Shown here piece after piece: positions 35,949-48,599 of a stretch of 64,000 nucleotides of DNA. The notes below the pieces were generated by a model. That model saw only the letters and a program-made list of their open reading frames with translations, was not told the origin of the DNA and made no database searches. Made by a program: the position numbers and the translations under genes. Source of the DNA: Megalonaias nervosa (lineage: Eukaryota; Mollusca; Bivalvia; Unionida; Unionidae). The DNA lies in NCBI GenBank assembly GCA_016617855.1, contig JAECUM010005030.1, positions 1 to 64,000 on the forward strand, given 5' to 3'. The first letter of the stretch is position 1. Every line of letters begins with the position of its first letter.

Positions 35949-36137
35949 CTTTGGTATATGGATTCGAATCTTGGGCTCAGTCAGTGTAGGTATGTGATAA
36001 AGCTTGCCAATAGCTTCCTGTGGGTCAGTGGTTCTTTCATGGGTTTTCCTGTGTTCTTCCTTTACCAATTATACTGGCTGTCACATATAGTCAGTCATCG
36101 TATGCTGAAAAAGGCATTAAACCAAAAACAATAACAA
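35949..36137 (+). mobile_element. SINE family A, 5'-truncated copy
   Basis: It starts near the B-box region (GGATTCGAATCTTGGG) and keeps the body and a decayed 'aaaccaaaaacaataacaac' tail. CpG sites are mostly lost. Confidence 0.8.
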
Positions 36138-36282
36138 CTTTGACACTCAAAGGGATCATGATGTTACAGTGTTATAAATTGTTTCAAGGTCTGTATGGAT
36201 TTTACTGGCACTGATTATGAACAATCATTAATGATTTTGTTTTTCTTTGTTGTTGGTCTTAAACCACTTTTGAAACATTTTT

Positions 36283-36350
36283 GGTTATATAATGCCAAGA
36301 AAATGAGAGCTAAGTGCCAATGACACACTGAAGCAACTGATCTGGAATGA
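36283..36350 (-). mobile_element. SINE family C fragment
   Basis: Reverse complement of the body at about 2715-2790, with 'aatgagagctaagtg' and 'gacacactgaagcaac' matching. Confidence 0.55.
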
Positions 36351-38447
36351 TTGAGAAACTATAGCTCCCCAATCATTGATAAACAAATCAATCAGTGCAT
36401 AATATTTTCAGATGTAATGGCAGTGCTCAAAAACTCTGATAGCCTGAAGCCCGGGACCCCTCTTATTTTAAATCGGGCCTGTACTGTATTCTAAGTAAGG
36501 TGCCAGTCAGGCTTATCAAAAAAGAATTAATTTGCCTGAGGAAACATTGATTGTGCTGATGAAATGTGTAAATGTATTTTCAAGATGTTGACATAACTGC
36601 CGTAACATGGTGTAATCTAAATCAGATCACCACTGTGCTGTGTGAAATCGAGATATTATTTTAATCAGATTGAAGCATGGAATGTCATGCTAAAATTAAC
36701 ACCACTTTCAGTAACATGCCTGTTAGCATGTATAAACTGTAAACTGTCATCATTGGAGCTGATGTAAAAGTATCCCTTCAGCAGTTTAAATAGAAGCAAC
36801 TAAAGGCAAAGAGGTCATTTATAAACCACCATTTCACTTATTAATTGGCTGACAGTAGCTAGTGAGATGTGATTGAAGGCAGCAGTAGGTGAGCCAATTG
36901 TGCTAATTTGCATATCTAGGATCAGGATGTGGAACAGCTCATTATAGGTAAATCAAAGAGATGCTACATACATGTACAAGAACAAAAGTTATTACATATT
37001 ATTGCCTTGAATGAGAATGTTTAAGCCATATGTATTATATTTTTGATAATTTTGTGAACAGTGGCAATGTTTCTTTGGAGTTGGATTTTACTGCATATAT
37101 AGAATGTAAAGCAGGATCATCTCATTTGTTGGAATAGTGTTCAAGTGTAATTCATTTTTGAAGCCATTTTAGGAGGCAATTAGCTGTCAGCAAATCCCAA
37201 CAAAAATAAATTTCAGAACTCTTGGTTGACGGAGTTATACTTTGTAAAGAATGCCAGCATAGCGATGAACACTAATGACACTTGCGTTACCTTCAAATCC
37301 CTTTGAACCCTATTGAATTTATATTAAAATTGTAGCAATTGCGACATTGTGTGGCAATATTAAAAAGGGGAAATTTTGGGTATGTGGAAATTGGTGTCCA
37401 GGCTTGTGGAATCTGGAATTTCAGTCAGGGCTTATGAGTTTACTTATAAGTCACCAGTCTGGGCCTGTGTCTAAAAAAAATTTTTTTAGAGCAATGAATA
37501 GAAATCTGTTTTGCAGCATATATTTAATATTCTTTTGTTTAAGGGAAGGAAGAAATCTCTTCAAAATTCAGAAATAATTCATCTCTTTTGTTGCCATGAT
37601 CTCATTTCAGTCACAAAATTTAGATTATAATATCACCATGAAAAAACCCACCTACCATTTGACTGTATTGTTTTCAGCTCAATTTTCATTATTTGTCATC
37701 CTTTTACGACTGACAAAATTCTGACATCATCTTATCCAGATCTTGGATTTTATGATATCACTCAAAAATCTATATTGCTGTTTGGTTGGAAAGTTTTATT
37801 TGCCGAGCAGCATTTTCAGCTTGAACTAGGCAGTTGGACAAGGAATTGTTATTGTCAGCATTCCGTGCTATTTCATGAGAACACTATGGCATAAATTTAA
37901 TCATTTTCAATTTGTAATTAATTATTTTCATAATCATTTAAATTTTTTAAAACCAGCTCATTAATAAGCTGCCATTCTCAAAAAACTGTCTGCATGTTTG
38001 GTCCAAATTTTTGCTTCTCTTATACTGATCAGACCTCTTTTGAAGTAGATACATTTGTAAAATGGTTGAATTTTATGGTCACAACAGTATCTGTTTTACA
38101 TACATGATGTATTGTTTTGTGCCATTTGCATAGATTATCATGTATATGTACCCAAATGCTTTAAAATTGACCAATTTCATCTATCCAATGAGCTATTATT
38201 GAAATATTTTTCTTGCCTTGTCCAAGCTGTTTCTTGCCAAATTGATTTTACTAGTTTCCTTTGTGCTTTGTTATTGCTTTCAGGAAACTTTGAAGTATCA
38301 GCAATTTACACTTACAGTAACTTGCCCAGCTGACAGTAGAATGTAACTCTCAATCATGATCTTTGAAAAGCTTAGGTATCTGTATCATCTTCCAATTACT
38401 CTGGTTGACACTGATTCTGATTTCTCCATCTTAAACTGTCATGATAA
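36351..38447. other. No recognisable gene
   Basis: CpG-poor unique sequence. Short frames only. Confidence 0.45.
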
Positions 38448-38527
38448 CAGTTGGAAGGACATATGTAATTGATTTAATTGTTCAAAACAGTTGGAAGGAC
38501 ATATGTAATTGATTTAATTGTTCAAAA
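38448..38527. repeat. 40-bp exact tandem duplication
   Basis: Two identical 40-base units beginning ACAGTTGGAAGGACATATGT. Confidence 0.93.
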
Positions 38528-38529
38528 CA

Positions 38530-39620
38530 GTCAGTACCTGGTCTATTAAGAGTGATTTTAGCACTTAAAATTGAAGTTTTTTTAAACAAAAGAGTTTTAA
38601 ATATTCAGTGCAAATGCACTAATTTCAGAATAGATTTTGCCAATTAATCATGTACTTCAGACTTGTTCAATTTTTAAAACATTTCCATTGTCATTTTTAG
38701 TAAAGCCAGTAAATTTTAAACCACGGTACTCCTATTTTTTAATATTTCTGTATAATTCCTTATGCTCTATTTAGCACATTCATGTTTTGCCTTGAGTTTA
38801 AATTGAATCTTGCAAACCATTATTTTTCAAATACTGCTGAGCCTGAAATACTGTATTCAACATAATATCTGCACACATCTGAATATGCATTTGTTACTGT
38901 TTAGGTCCCAACTTGCATCAAAATTATTCATTTGGAAGAACGTGTGTCTTCATCTAAGCATGGCTTGTAGGAGGGAAGCTGCTGTTTAAATTCTCTTAGA
39001 AAATGATGACTTTCTTGGAATCTAACACCACACCTGTTTGTTGTTGCATTAGCACTTAAATTTGTGGGTTAAATTAGTTGAACACATGAATTTTGCCTGC
39101 ATTTCATTGTATGTACTAATACTGAAAGTGATAATGTGCCTACAAAGTGGTAAGCTGGCCAAATATGTGTCAAGGGAGGTAATTCTTCCAGTAGTGTACA
39201 TAGGATGTTGGACACCACATGACATCATCAGTGCACACTTATTATGAATGACTTCAGCCTCATTAAATGTACCTGAATAATAACTGTATAAGTGCACAAC
39301 ACAGATATTGTGTCAGATATGAGGTTTGTTCACATTTGTTTGTTGTTTGACAACATGCAGAAAAGCTGAATTGATTATCTCTGTGCTTTTTTCATCATTC
39401 ATGTATAGAATCTGTTTGAAGTACCTTAGCTGCCGATTAAATTGAAAGCCTGTGAGGAGTACAGGACCAAAAAAAAAAAAAACTGAAGCTCAGGTTAAAT
39501 TTGGGTGTGAATTCAGGGATGTGCCTTGAAGAGTTTTTGAACTTTTGTTTAAAAGTTGTTTTCTTTTTTGTCAATATTTTTTTGTCTGCAACAACTGGTT
39601 GTCCTAATTGAAGGAACAGC
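38530..39620. other. No recognisable gene
   Basis: Short frames on both strands near 39050-39300 overlap each other and lack support. Confidence 0.45.
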
Positions 39621-39625
39621 CTTTA

Positions 39626-39785
39626 ATAGGGATTATCTGGTCTAATAATACGGATTACCTGGACTTATAATAAGGATTATCTGGCCTTATAATAGGGATT
39701 GCCTGGTCTTATAGGGATTACCTGGTGTAATAAAAGGGATTACCTGGTCTTACAATAGGGATCACCTGGTCTAATAATAGGAATT
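39626..39785. repeat. 22-bp minisatellite
   Basis: Seven or eight units resembling GGGATTACCTGGTCTTATAA plus TA, with length variation. Confidence 0.85.
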
Positions 39786-40362
39786 GTGCACATTGTTAGC
39801 ACTAAGGTGTGTGGCATCACAAATTGCAGAGAGTTCCAGATTGCTCAGATATGGAAGTTTTTTATATACTACAGAATTGCTCAAATAAGATGCACTATCC
39901 AAAAAATCTCAGTTATGTTCTCCAGTTATTTCATAGAACATGAACTATATGAAAAGAAATTTTGGTGTTTTGTCTTCTGAGAATATGAAGAGATATGTGA
40001 ATGAAAGATTTGGTTAGGTTGGTTAACAAAGCTGTACTCATTGGTTTATTCAGTTGCTAAGATACAGAAAGGTCAGAAGTCATGACCTCTTCTTACTATA
40101 AAAATCTAAGAAAGGATTGGATAACATAACTAAGGGGTTTTTTCATAGTATGTTTTATTTTAACATCCCTGTAGTATTGGAAACTTCAAGAGCTAAGCAA
40201 TTTGTAATCCATTAAAATTATGAAACATTTTGGTGCACTAATGTTTCAGTCATTGCAAATTTGCAAAATTGTTTAAAATGAAAAATGTCACTTTTAAAGA
40301 AATATGTAAATGAGTAGACTAGTGATTCTTTTTTTTTTGAAGAGTCATTAATATGAACATGG

Positions 40363-40492
40363 GATGGCTTTGGTAGCCTAGTGGTTAGAGCATCTGCCTT
40401 GCATCAGTATAAACTGTCATACTGCACATATTTTAGCAATATGACTGAACATTTTTTAAAGCTGCATTAAAAATCCAAAACACACACACATT
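40363..40492 (+). mobile_element. SINE family B, internally deleted, with target-site duplication
   Basis: The A box (GTGGTTAGAGCATCTGCC) is joined directly to the 3' region. The middle of about 190 bases is missing. ATGAACATGG flanks it at 40353-40362 and 40493-40502, so the deleted form itself may have transposed. Confidence 0.85.
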
Positions 40493-40552
40493 ATGAACAT
40501 GGTCATTTCCTGTACCATGTTTTGTTTGGCTTTTCAGTACAAAAGAATTGGA

Positions 40553-40872
40553 CCGCTGCAGTGGCCTAGTGGTTAGAGCATCTGCCATAGATGTGGGAGG
40601 TCATGGGTTTGAACCCCAGCCAAGTCATACCAAAGACTTATAAAAATGGTACTAACAGCTGCCTCGCTTGGCGCTCAGCATTAAGAGGTTAGTGTTAGGA
40701 CTAGTCGGCCTGGTGTCAGGATAATGTGACCGGGTTGGACATAATGCTACATGTCTGTGGCATGATGCCCCAGTGCTAGACATCACTATAAGCTGCCACA
40801 CTGCAGACATTGTAGCGATATGACTGAAAAATTGTTAAAGCTACATTAAAAATCCAAATCACACACACACAC
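40553..40872 (+). mobile_element. SINE family B, full length, with target-site duplication
   Basis: A perfect 14-base duplication, ACAAAAGAATTGGA, flanks it at 40539-40552 and 40873-40886. The tRNA-like head has A box GTGGCCTAGTGGTTAGAG and B box GGTTTGAACCC. The tail is (CA)n. At several positions where the 61.6-kb copy has CpG, this copy has TG or CA. Confidence 0.93.
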
Positions 40873-40889
40873 ACAAAAGAATTGGAAAG

Positions 40890-41457
40890 TATGGGTGCTG
40901 TTATTTTCTGTACACTTTTTCACATGTATGCTTAATTTATAGCATTATGGCATTATCATCATTATATAGCATAAATTCATTAAAGTTATATGATAATTAG
41001 TACCTCAGACTTACCATAAAATTTGTTAAAACTATTTGCATTTGACAGCAGGTTGGATGCCGATTCTTTTACCGTTTATATTCACTTATAAGTCATATTA
41101 TTTGATGGAAGATCAGGGTATATATTGTTTGCAGTTTTACTTGACTTGTATGGGAGTATATATGGTATTGTCTGTAAGGCTTTTTATGTTAATACAATCT
41201 GTAGGAAATGAAATGACCAAATGTAACATAAAGCATCATGTGTAGAGTGTGTTGAAATATGACAAACCATAGACTACCAGTTGGTACAAAACTTATTGCA
41301 AAAAAAGCATTAATCCACAGGTTCCGATTGTGTTTATTGCATGCTGTCAAGTTTTCAGATGTCATACAGTCCAACAAGTTTTATATGGTACATATCTAAT
41401 AAACATTTATTTAAAATCACTTATTACTTTATACAGATTGTCAAGACAATAAACAGA
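40890..41457. other. No recognisable gene
   Basis: Two opposite 60-70-codon frames near 41036-41377 have no support. Confidence 0.45.
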
Positions 41458-41935
41458 TGCTACCTAATTAGAAATGTTAAATGAGTTCCATAATTAGAAG
41501 TGTTAAATGAGTTTCCCAGTCAGTAGTTTTAGATGAGTTACCAAATTAGAAGTATTTAGATGAGTTACATAATTAGAAATATTAAATGAGTTACCTAATT
41601 AGAAGTCTTAGGAGTTGCCTAATTAGAAGTGTTAAATGAGTTCCATAATTAGAAGTGTTAAATGAGTTCCATAATTAGAAGTGTTAAATGAGTTTCCCAG
41701 TCAGTAATTTTAGATGAGTTACCTAATTAGAAGTATTTAGATGAGTTCCATAATTAGAAATGTTAAATGAGTTACCTAATCAGAAGTGTTAGATGAGTTA
41801 CCTAATTTGAACTGTTAAATTAATTATCTAATTAGAAGTATTAAATGAGCTGCCTAATTAGAAGTTTTAAATGAGTCACCTAATTTAAAGTGTTTAATGA
41901 GTTGCCTATATGCAAAATTTAAATGAGTTACTTTT
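41458..41935. repeat. 26-bp minisatellite
   Basis: About 17 degenerate units of TTACCTAATTAGAAGTGTTA plus AATGAG. Confidence 0.88.
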
Positions 41936-43253
41936 GCATTTTACTTAGAATTTTGCCTGTTTTTATTCAATAATAGCTAGTTTCAGCATGTACAGTTTAG
42001 TTTCTATATTGCTGTACAGTTGAGAAATATTTTTTTATGGTTGTACTCTTGCCAATCAAACAGATCTTTTGTAAGTATTATCAGTCAGTGTTCAGAAACT
42101 ACTTTAAATTTGTAAAATCATAGCCATAGATTCAACACACATGCTACCATCTGTTTCCATCCTTCTTTTTGAGCTTTAATAATTTGGTAGGATAGCAATA
42201 TTCCCTGTCAATGAACTTTTTTTTGAAAGCCAGTTCTTATAAAGGTGGCTTTGAAATAGTGTCACCAGTGTCCATTGGTCATTGTGTCATGTCACGACTG
42301 TTATAAACACCATTATGACCCCAGTAACTTTTGAAGGGATTAATTGACTAAGTTTGTATGAGTTTGACCCAGGTTAAGTTCAGTTTTTTGCCATTTATCA
42401 ACACAATTTAGTTAGTCACTTGTTTTAGTTTGCACATAATCCCTCAAATGCATCAAAATTTTGTTTCCTCATAAGAACATTTGAATGATTTAATGGAATA
42501 ACACTAAATTGGAATGACTTAATGGAATAACACCAAATTTGAGGGATGACTTTCAGAAGACCTAGGTTATGTTTAATTTTCACCATTTGCCTACAAAATT
42601 ATACAGAGATATGACCCATGTTTTTTATTTAAATTTGACCCTTCACATATCCATAATCTTACTCCTGTGTCATCACTGACATTAAGCCTATCAGATAATA
42701 AAAAATATTACTCCATTACTGGAAATAAGGGTTTGGCCTGCTGTGGCCCATACATTCAATTGATGGATTTGTGGAGGCATCCATGTCATATTAACAAACT
42801 TTTAGTTTTCAAGTACCATGGAAACTGGTTATATAAAGAAATAAAGAACAGTCATGAGTAAGGTTTCTTTTATGAAGCAGATTATAATGAAAAATAGGAA
42901 TAATTGCATGGTTTATTTTATTAATCGTCTCTTGGGTCAGTTCTGTATTGTTTTGTCAGTTCTTCTAATCAGAACTTGACACAGGTAAGTTCCACTGTTT
43001 ATTCTACTACTCATCGCCTTATCATAGCAATTTTCATCCAAGTAATATATTCACTGTGTTTATTTTAAAATAATTGTAAAGTCTATCATTTTTCAATCTA
43101 GTCAGTAAGTTTTGTAGCTTAAAATAGAACAGTTTATTATATGTCTGTTTTACGAACTGTAATATTCATCTTTTGCTTAAAAACTGTATGCAAAGGCTTG
43201 TTTGTCAATCACCTGTCTGTTAGCACAAATTTCTTGTCACAATTCCTCTACAA
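41936..43253. other. No recognisable gene
   Basis: CpG-poor. A GTAAGT-type donor-like site near 42985 has no coding frame before it. Confidence 0.4.
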
Positions 43254-43451
43254 CAGCTCCAGTGGCCTAAGTTGTTAGAGTATCTGCCTCTGATGTGGTT
43301 GGTCATGGTTGATGCCCCAGTGCATCATGGGTGTGCCCTAGTGCATTGTGGGTGATGCCCAAATGCTAGACATCACTATAAACTGCCACATCATAGTGAT
43401 ATGACTGAAAAATTGTTAAAGCTATGTTAAAAATCCAAATCACACACACAT

Positions 43452-43483
<32 letters not shown>
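43254..43483 (+). mobile_element. SINE family B, rearranged copy, ending in (CA)n
   Basis: The head and the 3' end match the family. The middle is replaced by a short triplicated 'gatgcccYRgtgcatYRtggg' stretch. The tail has expanded into a 40-base (CA)n microsatellite. Confidence 0.78.
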
Positions 43484-43486
<3 letters not shown>

Positions 43487-43489
43487 GGT

Positions 43490-44235
43490 CTGGTTGGTCC
43501 TAAATGAAAATGGTGCTTCTCAGACATCCAGGATGGCCACCATGGTAGCCATCTTGAAAATATTGTTATCACTACTGCTTCTGAACTGATCTTTATATAA
43601 ATATGTTGTTTTAAATCAAATACATCTTTTGTCATTAGTAAAAAAATTGGCAATGATCAGACCTCCAGTATGGCCACTGTGGTAGCCATCTTGAATATCT
43701 TGTTATAGCTCCTCCCTCTGACCAGATGCTTATATATACATAGGATTTTTAACATAAAAAGGCTTCGAATATCTGGTTGGTCCTCACTGACAAAATTTCT
43801 GATTAGAACTTCAACATAATGGTAATGATGGCCATCTTGAAAATCTTGTTATGAATACTCCTCTTAGTGGCATGGTTGTATCAAGATGGGAATCTCATTA
43901 AACATCTCAAACTATATGTAGTTGGCCCTAAAATCATTCAGATATGATCTCAGAAAATGTGAAAACTCCTTTTACACCTACTTATACAGATTTTTTTGTT
44001 GTTGTTGATAAAACATCTTTTACAGTATATAGCTATTTTGTATTAACATGATGCTGATCAAATTTCAAAATAGTTGCCATGATGGCCATCTTGAAATTTT
44101 CTTTATATGGCTACTTCTATCATAACATCTACATGGCATTTTGATAAGAACTCTATAGTAAAATGTAAGTAGTTCTGATTGAAAATGGTACCTATCTGGC
44201 ATCATAGTTACCATCTTGAAAATTTTGTTATAGCT
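43490..44235. repeat. Degenerate repeat built on GCCATCTTGAAAA
   Basis: Five units of about 120-250 bases each carry a core like TGGCCACCATGGTAGCCATC followed by TTGAAAATNTTGTTAT and a 'ctcct' stretch. The cores lie near 43530, 43668, 43822, 44078 and 44205. Confidence 0.7.
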
Positions 44236-44435
44236 GCTCCTTTTGCACAGATGATGTATATTTACCTTGGGTTTCCATGTGTAATTGATTCTGTGTAATA
44301 ATAGTGCATATCTGACCACCAGTGTATACACACTTTGGAAGAGTTTTTGAAAACCAAATCTAAATGACCTGGGTTTTAAGTTAAAGGCCATTGGTTGCAT
44401 GGTTTGTATTTCACTGAGGTTATAAACAAAGTGAC

Positions 44436-44443
44436 TTGTGTGT

Positions 44444-44490
<47 letters not shown>
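44436..44490. repeat. (CA)n microsatellite
   Basis: Long CA run. Open frames through it are artefacts. Confidence 0.95.
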
Positions 44491-44492
<2 letters not shown>

Positions 44493-44536
44493 AACTTGAC
44501 TAGACTTTGTATTTATTTGAATTCCAATCTGTATGT

Positions 44537-44632
44537 TAAGTCAGTTGATTTTATTGGATCTATCCACATAATCAAGGATTTACTTAAGTCAGTTGATTTT
44601 ATTGGATCTATCCACATAATCAAGGATTTATA
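44537..44632. repeat. 48-bp exact tandem duplication
   Basis: Two copies of a 48-base unit beginning TTAAGTCAGTTGATTTTATT. Confidence 0.92.
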
Positions 44633-44639
44633 ACAATTC

Positions 44640-45083
44640 TTTTGGACCAGCAGAGCATCAGTCTGTTCAAGGGACTCTTGTTAGATAACTGTCTTTCAGT
44701 GCTTGCTGTAGAATGCTGTTAAATTTTTACATAGAAAATCTGAACCTGTATAACAAAAATTTTGATATAATGTGTATTTATAGTTGTCTCCCTTTCTCTG
44801 TCTGTTTTACTCACTTTGAAATCGAGTTGTTCATAAACATCAGATATACTTAGTCAAACTATTTTTGTAAACGTATTTGAGTTTAAACTTTTTGTGCTAT
44901 TTATGCATTTTTTAGGTGTTTGACTACATAAAAGTTACTAATGCATTTGTCAGAAACAAAGCTATTCACCTGTGTACCATTTAAATTCAAAATGGGATGA
45001 CTTTTCATTACTCCAATCAAGAACTGTACAGTTCATTCCATAAGAGTAGGAAAAATCTAGACAACATTACATCTTGCAGACAG
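44640..45083. other. No recognisable gene
   Basis: CpG-poor, nothing recognised. Confidence 0.45.
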
Positions 45084-45085
45084 TA

Positions 45086-45264
45086 CAGTAAAAACCCATC
45101 ATGAGAGACCACTGTTATGAGAGTCTGCCTGTTTTGAGAGACCATAATCTCCATGCACAGATTTATTGATTATTTAGTGCTTTTGCCTGTCTTGAGAGAA
45201 CACCTGTCTTGAGAGACCATTATTTTTTGGCAGAAGGGGTGGTCTTTCATGATTGGTTCTACAG
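45086..45264. mobile_element. Tigger-related MITE, 179 bp
   Basis: Inverted ends (CAGTAAAAACCCATCATGAG and CTGTAGAACCAATCATGAAA) are followed inside by AGACC and flanked by TA on both sides. The interior repeats 'tcttgagagacc'. The ends match those of 21290-22977, which points to a shared transposase. Confidence 0.82.
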
Positions 45265-45266
45265 TA

Positions 45267-46000
45267 TGATCTACAATTTAAAGTTATTTCCTTTTGACAT
45301 GCAGCTAAGTAATAAATGTGTAGTGTAGACACAAGATGATACTTGATACAGACACCTGCTTGTTATGCTAATTTTCAGATCAGTTGTAATTTGTTTCATA
45401 AAACATTTTAATCTTGGAATATGTTAATAAATGAAACATATGACTAGAACCATTTCCAAAGTTATTCATATAATAATAGATTTTGCTTATCTCTTAATCT
45501 TTCAAAACACCATTTGAAATATTTATCCTAATGCTGACAATTAGCTGACGGTCATTAAAAAGCTGTTTTAATTAATAATAAAAAGACCCAAATGCATCCT
45601 TCTGCTTGAGCACTGCTATTTTAAAATTCTGTTCATGTTAAATTACATCCTCTGTAACAAAATTATACTTGTTGTAATTGCTTAATTAATTATGCTGATA
45701 AAGCTTTCATCAGCATCCCATTACCTGTGATTCTAATTCTCTTGGTTTTTAACCATTCCATGATTGAGCTGTACAATATTCCAATTAAGTTGTTATGAAC
45801 TGAATGGTTTTTTTACTTTAATTTTTATAAAACATGCCAGGTTATAACTCCTGCAATAGTAGAATACCTGCCATTGTTTTCAGTTTTAATTTGGGAAACA
45901 GAGATTCAACACATTGTTTTTATTTTTTCTATTTTTTTATGAAGTTTAAATTTTTCCTACATCTTGCTCACAGGTAAGTCTTTTAAGATTCATTTTGGTG
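45267..46000. other. No recognisable gene
   Basis: CpG-poor. A CACAG|GTAAGT site at about 45972 lacks a coding frame. Confidence 0.45.
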
Positions 46001-46002
46001 TA

Positions 46003-46178
46003 CAGTAGATCCCCTCCAGAAAGACAATCACTTTAGCCCCAAACTCACAGTATCTAAAGACAGCTGGTCTCCCACAACAGGTCATGACATTATATGTTCA
46101 GTAAATCAATGCATTTAGAATTTGGTCTCAAGACAGGTGGTCTCTCAAAGCAGTGGTCTTTCAAGACAGGTTTTGCTG
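46003..46178. mobile_element. Tigger-related MITE, 176 bp, diverged
   Basis: The right end, inverted, reads CAGCAAAACCTGTCTTGAAA. The left end CAGTAGATCCCCTCCAGAAA is more diverged. TA flanks both (46001-46002 and 46179-46180). The interior has repeated 'ggtggtctctca' blocks. Confidence 0.75.
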
Positions 46179-46639
46179 TATTTTCTGCTGGAAAGTATTT
46201 TTGTTATAGTGTTAGTCACATGACTGTGAAACAGTCCCTCTGAGCTTTATGAATGTTTATTGTAATATTTGAAATGTCTGTCTTCCGTTTTTAAATTCAT
46301 TCCCTAACCTTTTTTACACTCTAACAACTATATTATTTCTCACCCTTATAAGTGAATATTTGCTTTTCATTGTGAATGAAATGATGGGCTGCTGCTGACC
46401 TATATTCCTGTATGTTAGCAAATGAAAGAGTTGCGGTCTATAGAGATGTGTATAGAACACAAAATAATTTGCAAGGAAGGGATAGGGATCTTTCTACTGA
46501 TAGTTATTTTGACTTTGTGTTCTTATAATATTGTGTTATGAAACTGCACTACCTCACTGTAATACCTTCATTGCAACATGATCCCCATGATAAAACATAC
46601 AAGGTATGGATCGCATTTCACTGAGTGGCAGTAAAACTT

Positions 46640-47400
46640 TACATATCATGTACTTCATTATAAGATTGTAAAATTTATTAATATTATATATTTAATAATA
46701 TGCCTTCCATGGACAGCATTATAATGAGGGAGTACTGTATCATGTACTTCATTATAAGGCAGTATCACTATAACATAGTAAACTCTGTTTCTTACGAACA
46801 GTGTTATATTATGAGAGTACTGTGTAATGTACCTTGTTATTAGGTGGTCTCTGTATATTCTGTGGCTTCCATGGACAGCAATATTATCAAGGAGTATATA
46901 ATGTATTTCATTATAAGATTGTCTCACTATATGGCAATATACTCTCTGACTCCCATTGACAGTGTTATAATTAGGGAGTATTGCATGGAGTACTGTATCA
47001 TGTTTCATCATAAGGTGATATCATTATATTTTGTGGCTTCCATTGACTGCATTTTTATGAGAGTACTGTATCATGTACTTCATTATAAGATTGTAAAATT
47101 TAATAATATGGCTTCCATGGACAGTATTATAATGAGGGAGAACTGTATTATATACTTCATTATAAGATGATTTCTGTATCCAATGGCTTCCATTACCATG
47201 TTATAATGGGGGAACATGGTATAATTTACTTATTTATAAGATGGTCTCATTACAAGGTGGTATACTTATGTCTAAAATGGACTGCAGTATATTGAAGGAA
47301 TACTATTCAATATACTTCAGTATAAGGTAGCCTTGTTATAATGGGGTACATAATATGGCTTTCATGACAGTGCTGTAATTAGGGGATTATTGCAGGAATA
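46640..47400. repeat. Degenerate 75-88-bp tandem repeat
   Basis: A block like GGCTTCCATGGACAG, then TATTATAATGAGGGAGTACTG and TACTTCATTATAAG, recurs near 46703, 46791, 46866, 46950, 47037, 47112, 47187, 47271 and 47359. One more unit lies at 47985-48075. Each unit contains short inverted pieces. Frames of 108-117 codons in it are by-products. Confidence 0.8.
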
Positions 47401-48352
47401 ATTTAAATCAAAAGATTTAAAAGTTTTCAATGTTAGTTGGAATATATTTTCTATAATGTGAACAGACTTTGTAGCTATGTTTAGGGAGCAATGTTTATTT
47501 CTAAAAAACATGTATGGCTACATGGAATGTGGGGTTAGTCAAGACAAATATTTATACTGTAGTGTATGGAAATAAGGTTTTTGAAGGAATCTTTTAAAAG
47601 TGAAGCCGTTGAATTTAATTTGATTCAGACATTAAGATGATTGTTAGTAAAATATCAGAAAAATAACTTTTAGGAAAGCTAATAATCAGCATGCCCCCAC
47701 TATAAGGTCCTTCATTATAACACCATTCCTGTTATATAAGGTGGGCATGGTCATGTTTCAGTAGTTCAGTTACCATATATACTCACTTATAAGATGAAAC
47801 CAACTGCAAAATGCACAGACCCAGATATACTGTCACATAATGCAGTGGCAGATCTGTATCAGTGCAGTTTGTTAGAAGTAATTAGTACAACAAACAACCA
47901 AGATCCTGATCTGCAGGTGCACTATGCCATGGCAGATCATGATCTTTGATGTTTACAGTTTAACATGACTTATAAATGAGTATATACGGTAGATGTATCA
48001 TGTACTTTATTATAAACTGGTCTCACAGTAACATGGTATACTCTGTGGCTCCCATGGATGGTATGAAAGAGTTTTTGATTAATATATTTATATGTCCTGT
48101 CTGCAAAACACCAAGAAATGTTGGTTGGTATACATTTTGTTTTTACACTAGACCATTTTACATTTCTGTCACAAAATAATTGTTGCTCAAGAAAAGCATA
48201 AGAAATAGTACCCTGTCACTAAACATCGAAAATATAATAGCTGATTGAATATTTCAACATTTGTCGAATTTGCATTGACTGCATCAAATAGATGTCTTCA
48301 GTCAAATGCCTTTATTAAGAGTTTGTTGATGGATGAATATTTTTATACAGAG
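47401..48352. other. No recognisable gene; one outlying unit of the preceding repeat
   Basis: Includes 'cactataaggtccttcatta' near 47698, perhaps a further remnant of the same repeat. Confidence 0.5.
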
Positions 48353-48355
48353 GAC

Positions 48356-48595
48356 TGCCCTGGTGGCCTAAGTGGTTAGAGCATCTGCCTCTAATGTGGG
48401 AGGTTGCAGGTTCAAACCCAGGGCGAGTCATACCAGAGACTAATAAAAATGGTACTAGCAGATGCCTCACATGGTGCTCAGCATTAGGAGGTTAGTGTGA
48501 GAACTGGTTGGACTTGTGTCAGAATAATGTGACCGGGTGGGACATGATGCTACATGTCTGTGGCAAACACTCATATACACACACTCACACATTCT
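48356..48595 (+). mobile_element. SINE family B, 3'-truncated copy
   Basis: Head and two thirds of the body match the family. A deletion then joins it to a CA-rich tail. CpGs are largely lost. Confidence 0.82.
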
Positions 48596-48599
48596 CCTA

